Source: Cryptomeria japonica
Lineage: Eukaryota > Streptophyta > Pinopsida > Cupressales > Cupressaceae
Direction: 5' to 3'
Assembly: GCF_030272615.1 (NCBI RefSeq)
Contig: NC_081405.1
Span: 154,797,613-154,861,612 of the forward strand
DNA: 64,000 nucleotides
The first letter of the stretch is position 1. Each line of letters opens with the position of its first letter. A model generated the notes under the pieces. The model was not told the DNA's origin and searched no databases. It was given only the letters and a program-made list of their open reading frames with translations. The position numbers and the translations under genes were made by a program. Shown here one piece after another: positions 1 through 12,429 of the stretch.

Positions 1-2
1 AA

Positions 3-3000
3 GTTGAAGTAAAGGATGAATGGATCATTGACTCAAGATGCTCACATCATATGACAAGAGACGAAGGTAAATTCTTGAACTTTCAAGAATACAATGGAGG
101 TTTAGTAAGATTTGGAGATGACAAAGCCTATTCAATCAAAGGTAAGGGTATAATATCTCTTGATGGTAAGCATAACACTAACAATGTCTACTATGTTGAA
201 GGATTAAATCATTATCTTTTAAGTGTTGGTCAATTAGTTGAGAAAGGATTTCAGTTACAATTTAAAAATGGAAAATGCAAAATCATGAATAGAACTGGTT
301 TGGAAATTGCAACCGGTAATCAGACTAGAGGTAATATCTTTCATTTGAATAACAGTGAAAAGACATGCTTGATTGCACATATAGATGAAAGTTAGTTATG
401 GCATAAGAGACTCTGTCATGTAAACTTTGATTGCATAGTAAAGATCAGTACTTCTAAGGCAGTTAGAGATCTACCTAAAATTGTCAAACCTCAGAACACA
501 ATTTGCAAGGAATGTCAATTTGGAAAACAAGTTAGAGCTAGTTTCAAAAGTATTCCAGAAAAATCCAATAATGCTCTTGATTTGATTCACACTGATTTAT
601 GTGGTCCAACTAGAACTAAAAGCTTACAAGGTGATAGATATTTCATGCTAATCATTGATGACTATTCTAGAATGTGTTGGGTTACTTTTCTCAGAGAAAA
701 ATCGGAAGCACTTGGAAAATTCAAACTATTCAAAGCAATGGTTGAAAATGAAACCGGTAAGAAAATCAAATGTTTAAGATCAGATCAAGGAGGAGAATTC
801 ACATCTAAGGACTTTAATACATTCTGTGAAGTGAATGGAATCAAAAGACAGCTATCAGCACCTCAGACACCATAGTAGAATGGAGTTGTTGAAAGGAAAA
901 ATAGAACTATCTTAGATGCAGCAAGAAGTATGTTATCAGAAGCAAATTTACCACATGTGTATTGGAGAGAAGCAGTCAGCACAGCCATCTATACATTCAA
1001 CAAAGTTCACATCAAAGGTGAAACCGGTAAGAACCCTCATGAACTATGGTTTGGTAATACTCCTACTCTTAAATATTTCAGAATTTTTGGAAGTAAATGT
1101 TATATTAGAAGAGATGAGTATATTGGAAAATTTGATCCTATAAGTGATGAAGGAATATTTCTTGGTTGTTCATCTAAGAGCAAGGCATATAGATGTTTTA
1201 ACAAGAGATTACAAAAAATCGTTGAGAGTACAAATGTAAAAATTGATGAACAATTCAGAGGAACTTCAAGGTATATAGACTCTGAACCGGAAACAGAAAT
1301 TGTGACAAATGAACCTACATAAAATCCACCGATACAAAATGAAGATCCAGTTACCCCGGTACCATCTGAGGATTCCACAATAACTGAAGAACAGCAACAT
1401 ACAAAGACACCTCGGTATGTAAGATTGAATCATTCTAAAAATCAGATAATTGGAAATAAATTTAAAGGAGTTATGACAAGAGGAAGATTGGAAAATGAAG
1501 AGGTATGTCTTATTTCTCAAATAGAACCATCATTTGTTAATGAGGCATGTGAAGATAAATTTTGGATTAAAGCTATGGAAGAAGAATTAGAACAAATTGA
1601 GAAAAATAACACTTGGATATTAGTTCCCCGACCTAAAGATAAAAATGTAATTGGAACCAAATGGGTATTCAAAAACAAACTTAATGAAGATGGTAAGGTT
1701 GTCAGAAATAAAGAAAGACTAGTGTGTAAGGGATATTCTTAGAAAGAAGGAGTTGATTACAATGAAACCTTTGCACCGATAGCTAGAATTGAGGTAGTCA
1801 AATTATTCTTGGCTTTTGCAGCACACAAGAACTACAAAGTCTATCAAATGGACATTAAATGTGCATTTTTGAATGGAGATCTTGAAGAGGAAGTATACAT
1901 TGAACAACCTGATGGATTTTCTTTGACAGATGACAACGATATGGTTTACAGGTTAAGGAAAGCTCTATATGGACTGAAACAAGCCCCAAGAGCTTGTTAT
2001 GCAAGATTGGATAAGTATCTTTTAAAGATTGGTTTTACTAAAGGAAATGCAGACAGCAATTTATATTACAAAATAACTAATGATGACATATTGATTATAG
2101 AAGTATTTGTTGATGATATAATCTTTGGAGGAGAAGATGGTTTATGTAAGGAATTTTCTACTAAAATGCAGCAAGAATTTGAAATGTCTATGATTGGAGA
2201 AATAAAATTCTTTTTAGGATTGCAGATTTCACAAACTGACAAAGGTATATTCTTGAGCCAATCCAAATACTTAAAAGAGTTACTAAAGAAATTTGGGATG
2301 GAGAACTCTAAACCGGTAAGCACACCTATGACTACAAATGACAAATTATCTCAAAGGGATGAATCTACACCTGTTAATCCAACTAGATACAAATCTATGA
2401 TAGGAGGTTTACTGTATTTAACACAAACCAGACCTGATATTATGAATGCAGTATGTATTGTTTCAAGATTTCAAAGTAATCCTAGAGAAAATCATGAATC
2501 AGTAGTAAAAAGGATTTTTCGGTACTTACAAGGCAATATAAATCTTGGATTATGGTATCCTAGAGATGAAAACTTTGAATTATGTGCATACACAGATGCA
2601 AATTGGGCAGGAGATGTGGATGATAGAAAAAGCACCACCAACGGAGAATTCTTTCTTGGAAAGAGATTAGTTTCTTGGTTGAGTAAGAAATAGAGTTGTA
2701 CATCTTTATCAACAACAGAATCAGAATATGTTGCAGCAGCAACTAATTGTACACAGGTACTATGGCTTAAGCAAATGTTGAAAGACATAAAGGTAAAATA
2801 CAAGGAACCTATTACCATATATTGTGATAACACTGCAACAATTGATATATCTAAGAATCCAGTACTACATTCTAAAACAAAACATGTTTCTATCAAACTG
2901 AATTTTCTTAGGGAAAAAGTTGAAGAAAAGGAGATAAAACTGGTTTATGTGAACACTAAAGAACAACTTGCAGATATTTTCACAAAACCTTTGCCTAAGG

Positions 3001-3059
3001 AGACTTTTGAACATCTCAGAGATCAGCTTGGAGTCATACCACCACCGGTAGAGACTTAG
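3..3059 (+). pseudogene. copia A polyprotein (protease to RNase H), decayed
   Basis: One reading frame runs through the whole region and encodes the pol part of a copia polyprotein that would process and copy the element RNA. Domains in order: protease active site near 30-41, GAG-pre-integrase zinc region (WHKRLCH to CKECQFG, 400-530), integrase core (LIHTDLCGP at 582, DQGGEFT near 783), reverse transcriptase (1560-2330, with FVDDIIFG near 2105) and RNase H (2580-3000, IFTKPLPKE at the end). The frame is interrupted by stops at 393, 873, 876, 1320, 1740 and 2691, yet no frameshift is seen. The catalytic DSG of the protease reads DSR. The natural end may be at 3147 rather than 3057, because the frame stays meaningful past 3057. 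The copy is inactive. Confidence 0.93.
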
Positions 3060-3424
3060 ACTGTTGATGATTGTCATCAACTGGCAGAATTAAAAGATAA
3101 AACTTTTACTTCGGTCTTTGATGAGGAAGCTACTTCTCAGGGAGAGTAGTTGGTATTTTGTGTATGAACTTGGTATTATTGTAACTTTGGCATTTGATGT
3201 CAAAGGGGGAGAGATATCTATGGAAAAACACATTATGTTTTGGAGAAATTGGTATGGAAACTTTGGAAAACACATGTTGCTCCTAGGGGGAGAGATTGTT
3301 GTTTAGGAGAGATTATTACTCTCTGATTTTTGGTTATAATCTTTTTGGAGATTGTTGGTTTTTGGTATTTGGCATTTTTGTTTTGGCACTTTGATGGTTT
3401 TTCCATCTTGTGTTGCCATCAATG

Positions 3425-3438
3425 CCAAAGGGGGATAT
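3425..3438 (+). other. polypurine tract of copia A
   Basis: CAAAGGGGGATAT directly precedes the LTR start and would prime plus-strand DNA synthesis. Two very similar G-rich tracts, both followed by GAGAGAT, occur upstream near 3205 and 3288. Confidence 0.75.
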
Positions 3439-4511
3439 TGTTGGTATTTTGGTATGCTTTTGTCATTGATGTCAACACCTACTAAAACACTAGCACTTTG
3501 GAGATCCAATAGCATTCGCCGGCAAGCAAGTAACTATTGCATAGTTACTAGTATATGGTTCACCGACAGGATATAATTAATGATCACCGATACTCAAAAT
3601 TATGTGGAAGACACTTGGTAATGTCGAAGACATCTTTTGGACATCTTGTCCTGGAGTTTTGTTCATTGGTACATTCATATTTGCATATTTTCTTTTACCA
3701 GCAAATAGGTCCAGGGTTACCTAGGGTTACACCGACAGGTTTATCTTTTCCAGATTTCCATGGCACGCTAAGGAAATGATTAATTATTGTTGTAAATGCA
3801 TTAAGCCGACATGTTCAATCGGTTATTGTATCAGATATTATATTTTTTGTAAAATATTTTTATTGTAATATCTTGTAGAGCCGACCTACTAACATTGGTC
3901 TTAGGTTATGGTATAAATATAAGATCTTATTTGTAAGATCGAATGTGGAATGCGAAAAAGAATTGTGAAAAGGTATATGCAAGATTAAGTAGAGCTATAC
4001 ATGAAGACATCATTTGAAGGTGAAGTTAGGTTTTTGTGAAAGCATATCAGCATTACACCGATACTGAATCCAGCATATGAAGATGCTATCTTGTGCAGTA
4101 CATTCTTATTGGATTTAACCATCCAACTGTAGTTAGTGTGACTCCCATTTTGTGATTGAGCAGTGAACTCTAGGTTGTTGGCCTTTTTGCATGTGCAGAC
4201 CCCATTTATGTACACTTACTATCTGCAGTAGTATCATCTGATTGTGGGTAAGGTTTCCCACCGTGGGTTTTCCCCTTACAGGGTTTCCACGTACAAATAT
4301 TGGTGTCATGTGTTGTGGATGACTTTGTGTTTATGTTTCATGCATTAATCTTTACCGGTATAGCTATTAACTATTAAAACTATTTACCGGCATACTTAAC
4401 TGGTTTACCGGTATTAAGCATTAAGTTGGTTAAGTTGTTTTTGGTTTGAAATTTGTTGACAACTGATTCACCCACCCCCCCCCCCCTCTCAGTTGTCTCC
4501 AGGACCTAACA
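3439..4511 (+). repeat. 3' LTR of copia A (1073 bp)
   Basis: It starts TGTTGG right after the polypurine tract and ends in a C-run (about 4472-4486), then CTCTCAGTTGTC and CCTAACA. The block GTGGGTTTTCC...GGGTTTCCACGTA near 4264-4296 recurs in the relic at 12734-12770, so the two LTRs belong to related families. Palindromic ACCGGT motifs recur in the last 200 bp. The other LTR copy is outside the window, so age cannot be estimated. Confidence 0.85.
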
Positions 4512-7500
4512 GTAGCAATCAAGGGAATATGATGGGCAATGGAAAAGAAAGTAACATATTGGAACTCTCTAAGGACTTAAAGAAAATCACCCCTCCTAAG
4601 TTCGATGGGAGGCAAATTGGTGAAGGTGCTGAGAATTGGCTAAATGAAATGGAAAAGTATTTTGAACTAAGAGATTTTAGCAAAACAACCAAGGCCTTAT
4701 GGGGTTCCTATCAGCTCACAGGGGAGGTGGCTAGTTGGTGGACCAACACTAAGGAGCAAAATGGGTATAGCAGGGATACGATCACATGGGATCAATTTGT
4801 TCACCACTTCCGAAAAAGGTGGCTCCCTCAATTGTTCTTTGATGAGAAGGTGAAAAAATTCCACAATCTACGTCAAGGACCCCTATCAGTCCAACAATAT
4901 TGGGATAAGTTCGCCAAATTGCTTAAGTATGTGCCTATGTACCAGAAAGATGAAGAGGGCCAAGCGAGGAAGTTCATTTTGGGACTAAATACCAACATAG
5001 GGGCAGAGGTTGACATGCATGGACCCAAAAACATGAACGAAGTACTTGAAAAGTCCCTAAGGCAAGAGAAGAAGATTCAAACACTAGCAGGGCAGAACTA
5101 TAATGGGAACCACTCTTTTAAAAGGAAGCAGGAATTCAAGGGGAACACTAACTTCAACAAAAGTCAAAGGAATAATTCTTCTGAAAGAAGGCCACCTCAT
5201 AATCAATATTAGAGGAATGGAAATAATAATAACAGGGGCAATAATAACAGAGGCAACTATAACATGAATGACCAGCAGAACAGGGTAACTTATCCACCTA
5301 GGGCCAACGAAACAAGGAATGATCCCCCTAGGAATCAAGGTAGGAGGGGTCCTCCAGGTGGATGCTTCATGTGTGGGGGAAATCATTTTCCTAGAGAGTG
5401 TCCCAGGATGTAAGGATGGATTAGGGCCAATCAACCCCAACAAGGGCCCCAACAAAGGATTCATGCAGCAGTTAGGAACCGAAGAGGAAGATACCAGAAT
5501 GTTCCTGTGGAAACTACAGGTACACTATTTGAACAACCAATTTCAATTCTAATTGACACTGGGTCATCTGAATGTTTCATCTCACCTAAATTAGTAAGCA
5601 AATATGCATTAAAAGTTAATCAAATGGAGTCATCATGGATGGTTCAATATGGGGATAAGGCAACTAGGGAAGTAACTAAGTGTTTGTCGAGGGCAAGGGT
5701 ACAATTTCTTGAGTTTGAAACAAGGGTAGACCTCTATGTGGCACCCCTAGGATTATATGATGTAATTATTAGAATGAGTTGGTTAACAGACCATCAAGCT
5801 AATGTAGATTGCTATAATAAAGTTGTTGAATGTTTGGATGATGGGGGAAAAAGGGTCAAAATCCAAGGAAAGTTTAAACCCATTAATATAGAAACCATAT
5901 CAGCCATGCAATTGAAGAAGGAAAGAAGAAGAGGAGGCCTAATCTATATGGTCAAAATTGATGAAGGGAAGGAGGAAAATACCCCAACCTTTGAAAATAC
6001 CCCTTTCTTAAAAGAATTCAAGGATGTTTTTCCAGAAGAATTACCTGGCTTACCCCCTAAAAGGAAGTTTGACTTTTCTATTGAAGTACTACCTGGAGTT
6101 GAACCAGTGTCAAGGGCACCTTACCGGATGAACACAACTGAATTACAAGAGCTCAAAATGCAATTAGAGGAACTCTTAGCTAAGGGATTAATAAGGCCAA
6201 GTGTATCACCATGGGGAGCGCCAGTCTTATTCGTTAAGAAGAAGGATGGAACCTTAAGACTATGCATCGATTATAGGATGTTGAACAAGGTCACAATAAA
6301 GAATAGGTATCCCTTACCTTGCATAGAGGATCTTTTTGACCAAATGAAAGGAGCAACAGTTTTCTCAAAGATAGACCTCCGGTTAGGGTACCATCAACTC
6401 AGAATTAAGGAGGAGGACATTCCAAAGACAGCTTTCAGGACTAGATATGGGCATTATGAGTTCACAGTAGTTCCTTTTGGTGTAACCAAAGCCCCAGGTA
6501 CATTTATGAACCTAATGAATAGTGTACTCCATGACTACTTGGACAAATTTATTTTGGTATTTATGGATGACATATTGATTTACTCTAGGAATGAGGAGGA
6601 ACATTTAGTACACCTACAAATTGTTTTGCAAAGGTTGAGAGAACATAAGTTATATGGGAAATTGTCAAAATGTGCCTTCTTCGAGGAAAAGATTCACTAC
6701 CTTGGGCATATAATATCAAAGGAAGGAATAGCAGTTAATCTAGATAAGATAAAGGCAATAGTAGAATGGTCAATCCCTAAAAACGTTTTAGAGGTAAGAA
6801 GCTTTATGGGGCTAGCAGGTTACTATAGGAGGTTTGTGGAAGGATTCTCTAAGATAGCAAACCCCATCACCTCATTACAGAGGAAGGGTAAAAGGTTTGT
6901 GTAGACAGAACAAAGTGATAAGGCATTCCAAATCTTGAAAGGAAAACTAACTTCAACACCCATTCTAAAAGTACCAGATTCGAATGGACACTTCATAGTC
7001 ATAACTGACGCTTCTATTGAAGGTTTAGGAGGAGTACTTGTCCAAGATGAAGGGGTAGTAGCTTACGAATCCAGAAAGCTAAGGACTTATGAGGTTAATT
7101 ATGCACCCCACGACTTAGAGTTAGCAGTGATTGTACATGCCCTACAGAAATGGAGACACTTCTTTCTATGGAAGCCCTTTGAGTTAAAGTCAAATAACCA
7201 AGGACTAAAGTACATCTTTACCCAACCCCACTTAAATGCCAGACAAAGAAGGTGGTTAGAGTTTCTAAGTGAATATGATTTTGAAATTGAATATATTAAG
7301 GGGAAGGAAAATAGGGTGGTGGATGCTTTGAGTAGGAGGAGACACTTGATGACTATAGCAACATTCAAAACTTCTTTCAAAAGGAAAGTAATGGATGAGC
7401 AAGGTCACGACCCATGGTATGAGCAAGTCAAATTGACTTTAGAATATGATCCAACCGATCCTAAGGTTGAAGGGTATACATTGGATGAGGATGGGTTGCT

Positions 7501-8813
7501 CAAATACAATAATAGAATCTATATTCCTAATTCAGGAGACTTAAGGGAAGTAGTCTTGTCAGAGGCTCACAATGCCCCTTACTCAGGGCACCCAGGAGTT
7601 AAAAAACTTTGTGAAAACCTAAAGAAGTTATACATTTGGTAAGGGATGAAGAATGACATAGTCAAATATGTGGCTAAATGTTTGGAGTGTCAAAGAGTAA
7701 AGGCAAAACATAAACATCTAGCTGGATTATTACAGTTACATGATGTACCTCAACATAAGTGGCAAGTTATTAGTATGGATTTTGTGCAAGGATTGCCCAC
7801 GTCACCTTCTAGGCATGATACAATAATGGTGGTAATTGACAAACTCACCAAGGTGGCACACTTTATACCCAGAAATCTTACAGATGATACGCCTACCTTG
7901 GCGAGGCACTTTGTTAAGGAAATATTTAGGTTACGTGGAATGCCAGAGAAAATCATAGCAGATAGAGATGCTAGATTCACTTCAAGGTTTTGGACAACTC
8001 TTCAAACAGCTCTGGGAACTCAACTAAATTTTAGCACTGCATACCATCCTGAAACCGATAGTCAAATAGAAAGGACAAATTAGATTATGGAAGACCTACT
8101 TCGCATGTACTGCATGGACCAACAGAAGAAATGGGAAGAGTACCTACCTCTGGTAGAATTTGCTTATAATAATACATATCAAACATCTTTGGGAATGGCA
8201 CCTTTCGAAGCATTGTATGGTAGGCCATGTCGAACACCTTTGAGTTGGGATAGTCTTGAAGATAGAGTAATTGTTGGACAAGATATGTTGAAGGAGATGG
8301 AAAGGAAAACTAAGGAAATTAGGCAGAGATTGAATGAAGCCTCAGATAGGCAGAAAAGTTATGCAGACAAAAACAGGACACCAAGGGAGTTTGAGGTGGG
8401 AGAGAAAGTCTTCCTAAGGGTTAGGCCACACAAGAGTTCCATAAGGTTTGGTAAAAAGACCAAGCTTGCACCTCGTTATGTTGGACCTTTTGAAATATTG
8501 GAAAGGATTAATCCAGTTGCATACCAGTTGGCCTTACCTCCCCAGTTGAGCCGAATCCATGATGTCTTCCATGTATCTCTTCTTAAAAAGTATGTACCTG
8601 ATGAGAAACACATTTTGAATTGGGATGCTTTACAGGTCTAGGAAATGGGAGGAATAATGATAGAGCCATTCAAAATCTTGGAGAGGCGCCAGTGCCAAAT
8701 GTGCAATAGAGAGGTTGATCAATGCAAAGTCCAATGGAACCAGTATGATGAGAAGAATGCCACATAGGAAGATACTAGGGAGATGCAACAATTGTTTCCT
8801 TTTTTGTTTTAAC
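4512..8813 (+). pseudogene. chromovirus gag-pol polyprotein with chromodomain, decayed
   Basis: A single frame carries Gag (4512-5210, SWW and WLPQLFF motifs of retrotransposon gag), a short-spaced zinc knuckle CFMCGGNHFPREC (near 5370), protease ([12 protein letters not shown], 5552), and reverse transcriptase (6060-6750, with [10 protein letters not shown] near 6558). It continues with RNase H (ITDASIEGLGG, 7001), integrase with HHCC finger (7570-7720) and DDE core (MDFVQGLP, 7778), a GPF/Y-type module (8480-8630) and a chromodomain (8655-8812, PFKILERRQ...KVQWNQYDEKNAT). In-frame stops occur at 5210, 5411, 6902, 7640, 8081, 8639 and 8765, with no frameshift. Several fall where Trp or Gln is conserved (6902, 8081, 8765). 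The chromodomain would direct integration into marked chromatin. The copy is inactive. Confidence 0.9.
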
Positions 8814-8875
8814 TAATCATGAACTATAGACTCTTTTGGATACATTCAATAAGTGCATCGAGACGATACACAAAT

Positions 8876-8888
8876 TAAGGGGGGGAGG
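8876..8888 (+). other. polypurine tract of the chromovirus
   Basis: AAGGGGGGGAGGA lies immediately before the LTR start TGTCACAACCC, in the usual position for priming plus-strand synthesis. Confidence 0.8.
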
Positions 8889-9905
8889 ATGTCACAACCC
8901 TCCTTTATCACTTTTTGATTTAAGTACAATTCTATTGTATTTTTGGTTCAGCTATTTAAAATGATTGAATAAATGTTATAAAAGAATAAAAATGAACACA
9001 CACAGACACACACACTTGGAGAATATAATTATTTTTATTTATTTTCCCACTCCCAATTATGGCACATGTTGTAGGAGGAATTAGAAGCTTCTACAGGAAT
9101 CTCCACCACCTTGCATGTAACTCCCCCACTAAGTTTTTAATCAATTTGCATGAGTCCAATATTGGAAAAGAATCTCTTTTTTAATTAAATTCTCTAGATA
9201 GTGGAATTGAGGGATTTTTCTTTTAAAATTGTATGCAAGTTTCAAAGAAGGGAGTTGATTATGTTTTGAAGAAAATTTCCCAAGTTTTCGTAGTAGGATC
9301 TTCTTTGGTAGTCTCATTTTTGTTGCAGGATTTTTAAGTTGTTGTTTGAAAGATTTCTCTCAAGTTGCAAGGAAGGATCAAAAGGATAGCTAGAGGATTC
9401 AACATCAAGCTTCGATAAGCCAGGTTCTCTTCTTGCTATTTCGCATTCACATATGAGAAATGGTATTATCCAAAATATAGTTTCTAGATCTTCCCTTATT
9501 GTAAATCTTTTCTTCTTATTTAGGAATGAATATTGATAAAATACTTTCACATAATGCATGTAAAAGATAGCTTTATTATTTATTTTATTTTCCTTAGGAA
9601 ATATGCACATGATCTTGCTTTTTGCTTTTTCAAAGATTTTAGATCTATCCAAAAATCATATTCCCCTTATTTAAAATTCTTTGTCTAAGATTAAAAATCT
9701 TCCCTATGTGATTAGATGATATGAACCTTAATATTTATTCTTTTCTTGAATTCTTTTCTCTGGCTCTTCGAATGGAAATCTGAAAGTAAAATCTCATCCT
9801 TTAATTAAATTTGACTTCTCTATGAATAGAAAAGTTTGATAATAAAATATAAACCTCGTTGTGTTCATTATTCACTATGGGAAATATTATTCTTTTCCTC
9901 TCGAA

Positions 9906-9907
<2 letters not shown>

Positions 9908-9984
<77 letters not shown>
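9908..9984. repeat. compound microsatellite (CT)n(AT)n
   Basis: About 51 bp of CT repeats pass directly into 26 bp of AT repeats inside the chromovirus LTR. Confidence 0.97.
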
Positions 9985-10586
9985 GAATATTAGTTGAAAT
10001 TGAGGAATATTTTTCTTTGTGAATAAACCTCTGTGTTATTCATCCCTGTGAATAAATCCTCATTCTCATTTGATTACGTAAATATTTTTTTATCTGGTTA
10101 TATACTCTCCCTCTGAATGAAGAAATAAATCTCTCTCTCTGTGAATGAAGAAATAAATCTCTCTCTGTGAATATTAGTTGAAAAAAAAATAGAATATAAA
10201 TCCCTCTGTGTGAATATTAAATCTTCTTGAAAAGCTTTGTATTTCTCAGCATAAACATCTACCTACTTCTTTGATAAATTTGTTATCTGTGCATCACTGG
10301 AGCAAATTATTTCTCTATTAAATTTCATCCCTGTGATTAAATTATTATTCTCACCCTTGCATTAATATTTTTCCTCTTATACATATGTATGTTCATATAT
10401 TCTTCTTTTATGCTATTTAATAATCTGGAATGAAAAACTATACATATATGTATAGTATTAATAAATTTATGCAAAGTAAATTTTATTTGTTTTGGTGCAC
10501 GAATCAGTACTCTGTACGAAATATCAGACCGTCGCAGGTGGGGATCGGAGTTATTACCTCCGCAGGGGAGTGGTACCATAACAGTA

Positions 10587-10656
10587 CCCTCCACTAGCCT
10601 GTGGTCACTGCTGTGGCAGTGGCCGCAGGGTAGTGGAGGGGACCACAGTGGTCCCC
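10587..10656. repeat. GC-rich nested hairpins in the chromovirus LTR
   Basis: CCCTCCACTA (10587-10596) is the exact complement of TAGTGGAGGG (10631-10640). Overlapping its right arm is a 19-bp perfect hairpin with a one-base loop at 10638-10656 (arms GGGGACCAC and GTGGTCCCC). The two stems share bases 10638-10640 and so would compete. The surroundings are strongly AT-rich. Confidence 0.85.
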
Positions 10657-12159
10657 TCACCACTTGGTCTTTGCAAAAGCCATTTCAAAAATCAAATTTA
10701 AGGCAATTGTTATTTATTAAAAAAAATTTATATAATTTTAGTTTAATAAAATTTAAACTTAGGTAAATTTTTAGATTTATAATTAGTTTTAACAAATTTA
10801 TAAATTGTAAATTAAATTATACCAAATTTTATATTTAGATTCTTTTAAGATTCGCTTAGCAATTAATCCATATTAATATGATTTGAAGTTAAATTCTATT
10901 TTTGGGACTAGTGACTTTATAAGCGATATTCTTGCATGTAACTTACACTACCTTCGCCTCATGCAAATTCTTTACATTGATTACATTTATTGGCGTTTCC
11001 ATCTCCATGCAAGTTACACGTTTAATTATTAATATGCAAGTTTCCTAATTGTCATTATTATGCAAGTTATATTTCAAGTTTTGAATAATAAATAATTTTA
11101 GTTATGGTTTTTATTCCATGTAATTCATCAAGTAGTTATTTCAATTAATTGAGCTTTGCAATGTCTAATTATATGCGTTCAATTCATAATTATTTTCCAA
11201 GCATGATGTTTATCATAAGTTATAAAATTAAATAAAAGAAGTCGGGAAATCAAAACCTAGCAGCGTTCGATATATACAGTGCCTCTAGGTCACGCTTATG
11301 GGTAATGCCGTCGTGTTGAACTACTGCACTTAACGCCTAAAAAAGTTGCATCAACGACGTCTATGGCACCGTCCCTATAAATCGTCGAAGAGTAATAAGG
11401 GACACTTGGAAGTTAAAATCCAAGGGGCGGGTAATCCCCCTTGGATCGATAATTTAATAAGATAATTCTAAAATGATCTCTCATCCGCTGAGTTAAACCA
11501 TAGTAAACCCTATAGGGATGATGAGTGAAATGCTTTTATGAAATTGATTTAATCTCGAAGAATTGTTGTTGATTGGCAATTGGTCAAGGGTGACACTCAT
11601 GATAAGATTTAGGATCTAGTTGTTTTAGGCCACAAGCAATAGGCCATCTTGAGCCTTTGCTTAAGCGCTACCATCGTGGGTAGCAACTGCAGAGAAACTG
11701 TCTGGGACATTGACCCTAGAAAGGGTTGTGTACCCACTAATCAATTTACATCAAACCATAGAGTAAAAAATAGAACTACATACTTTACGCCTTGATCCCA
11801 TGTCGAAACGGGTATGTAGGCAGTCTTGGGACGAAGTTGTCCCCAGTACTCAGGCATTCGTGGGTGGGGTCTAGGCTTGGTAAGAAGAAGGATTGAGTAA
11901 GAATCCTAATTTGAAAGATAAGTATAATATAAAGGAAAAAGTAATTCATTGCATACTCAGAAGGAATCCCGTATGGATTCACTTGACTTCCCGAGGTTTA
12001 AGCTAAATTTCAAGGCGGAATTCAAGCTTGTATTATGTTATTTAATTACTCTTAAGGACGGTGACCTCAGTGCACTCCTATTAGAAGAGTGTAGTGCTTA
12101 GTGAGTGGCTCAGGACCTGAATGGTCCCGATGAGTCTAAGTCTCTGGCCAGAGCACCTC

Positions 12160-12328
12160 CTATCCTGATTAGATAGATGCCTACCCCGTATGGGTAGATA
12201 CATACCCCGTATGGGTAGATGCCTATCCCGTACTGGATAGATGAGTTCGTATGTCCCGTATGGACAGATGCCTAACCCGTATGGTTAGATGCTCATCCTA
12301 GATGGATGAATTCCTAATCCAAATGGAT
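12160..12328. repeat. row of about eight mini-hairpins with constant loops
   Basis: Units of about 22-28 bp carry a stem of 5-6 bp around a loop that is usually CGTAT. Stems: CTATC/GATAG (12160-12176), CTACCC/GGGTAG (12181-12197), TACCC/GGGTA (12203-12217), CTATCC/GGATAG (12223-12240), TGTCC/GGACA (12252-12266), CTAACC/GGTTAG (12272-12288), TCATCC/GGATGA (12293-12308), and a weak ATCC/GGAT (12317-12328). The arms differ between units but stay complementary. They lie about 100-270 bp before the LTR 3' end. Confidence 0.85.
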
Positions 12329-12429
12329 GGATGCCAAGAGTGTGCGATTGAATCAAACACAATGATTAAATTAAACACACAAAAAAAAGAGGTCGCATTT
12401 TGTTGAGTTAAGTATGGTGGGTTATTACA

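Larger units (their letters stand above)
1..4511 (+). mobile_element. Ty1/copia element A, 3' portion (5' end outside window)
   Basis: The order protease, GAG-pre-integrase, integrase, reverse transcriptase, RNase H, polypurine tract, LTR is that of Ty1/copia. The LTR begins TGTTGGTATTTTGG and ends CCTAACA. Beyond 4511 the sequence switches at once to the gag of a gypsy element, so A was inserted into that gag. The expected 5-bp target duplication would be GTAGC (4512-4516), and its other copy should lie left of the window. Purine-rich tracts and the C-rich LTR end resemble the SIRE/Maximus group; that lineage call is an inference. Confidence 0.9.
4512..12429 (+). mobile_element. Ty3/gypsy chromovirus (Tekay/Del-like), 5' end cut off by copia A
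   Basis: A gag-pol frame with a C-terminal chromodomain is followed by a polypurine tract (8876-8888) and a 3.5-kb LTR. Chromodomain plus an LTR of several kb fits the Tekay/Del clade. The 5' LTR and the first part of gag lie beyond copia A, outside the window. The LTR termini are mutually inverted (TGTCACAACCC at the start, GGGTTATTACA at the end), which supports both boundaries. The expected target duplication after the element is AAAAT (12430-12434); its partner is not visible. Confidence 0.85.
8890..12429 (+). repeat. 3' LTR of the chromovirus (about 3540 bp, non-coding)
   Basis: It runs from TGTCACAACCC after the polypurine tract to GGGTTATTACA, and the ends are inverted versions of each other. 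No protein-coding signal is seen. It contains a CT/AT microsatellite, degenerate GTGAATAAAT-type repeats at 10010-10200, a GC-rich hairpin cluster at 10529-10665 in otherwise AT-rich DNA, and a row of small hairpins at 12160-12328. The 5' LTR is outside the window, so length and age cannot be cross-checked. Confidence 0.75.

Noticed and set aside
4493-4511. Gypsy gag frame extending into the copia A LTR
   Set aside because: The sequence up to 4511 is copia LTR; the overlap is accidental in-frame fusion at the insertion point.
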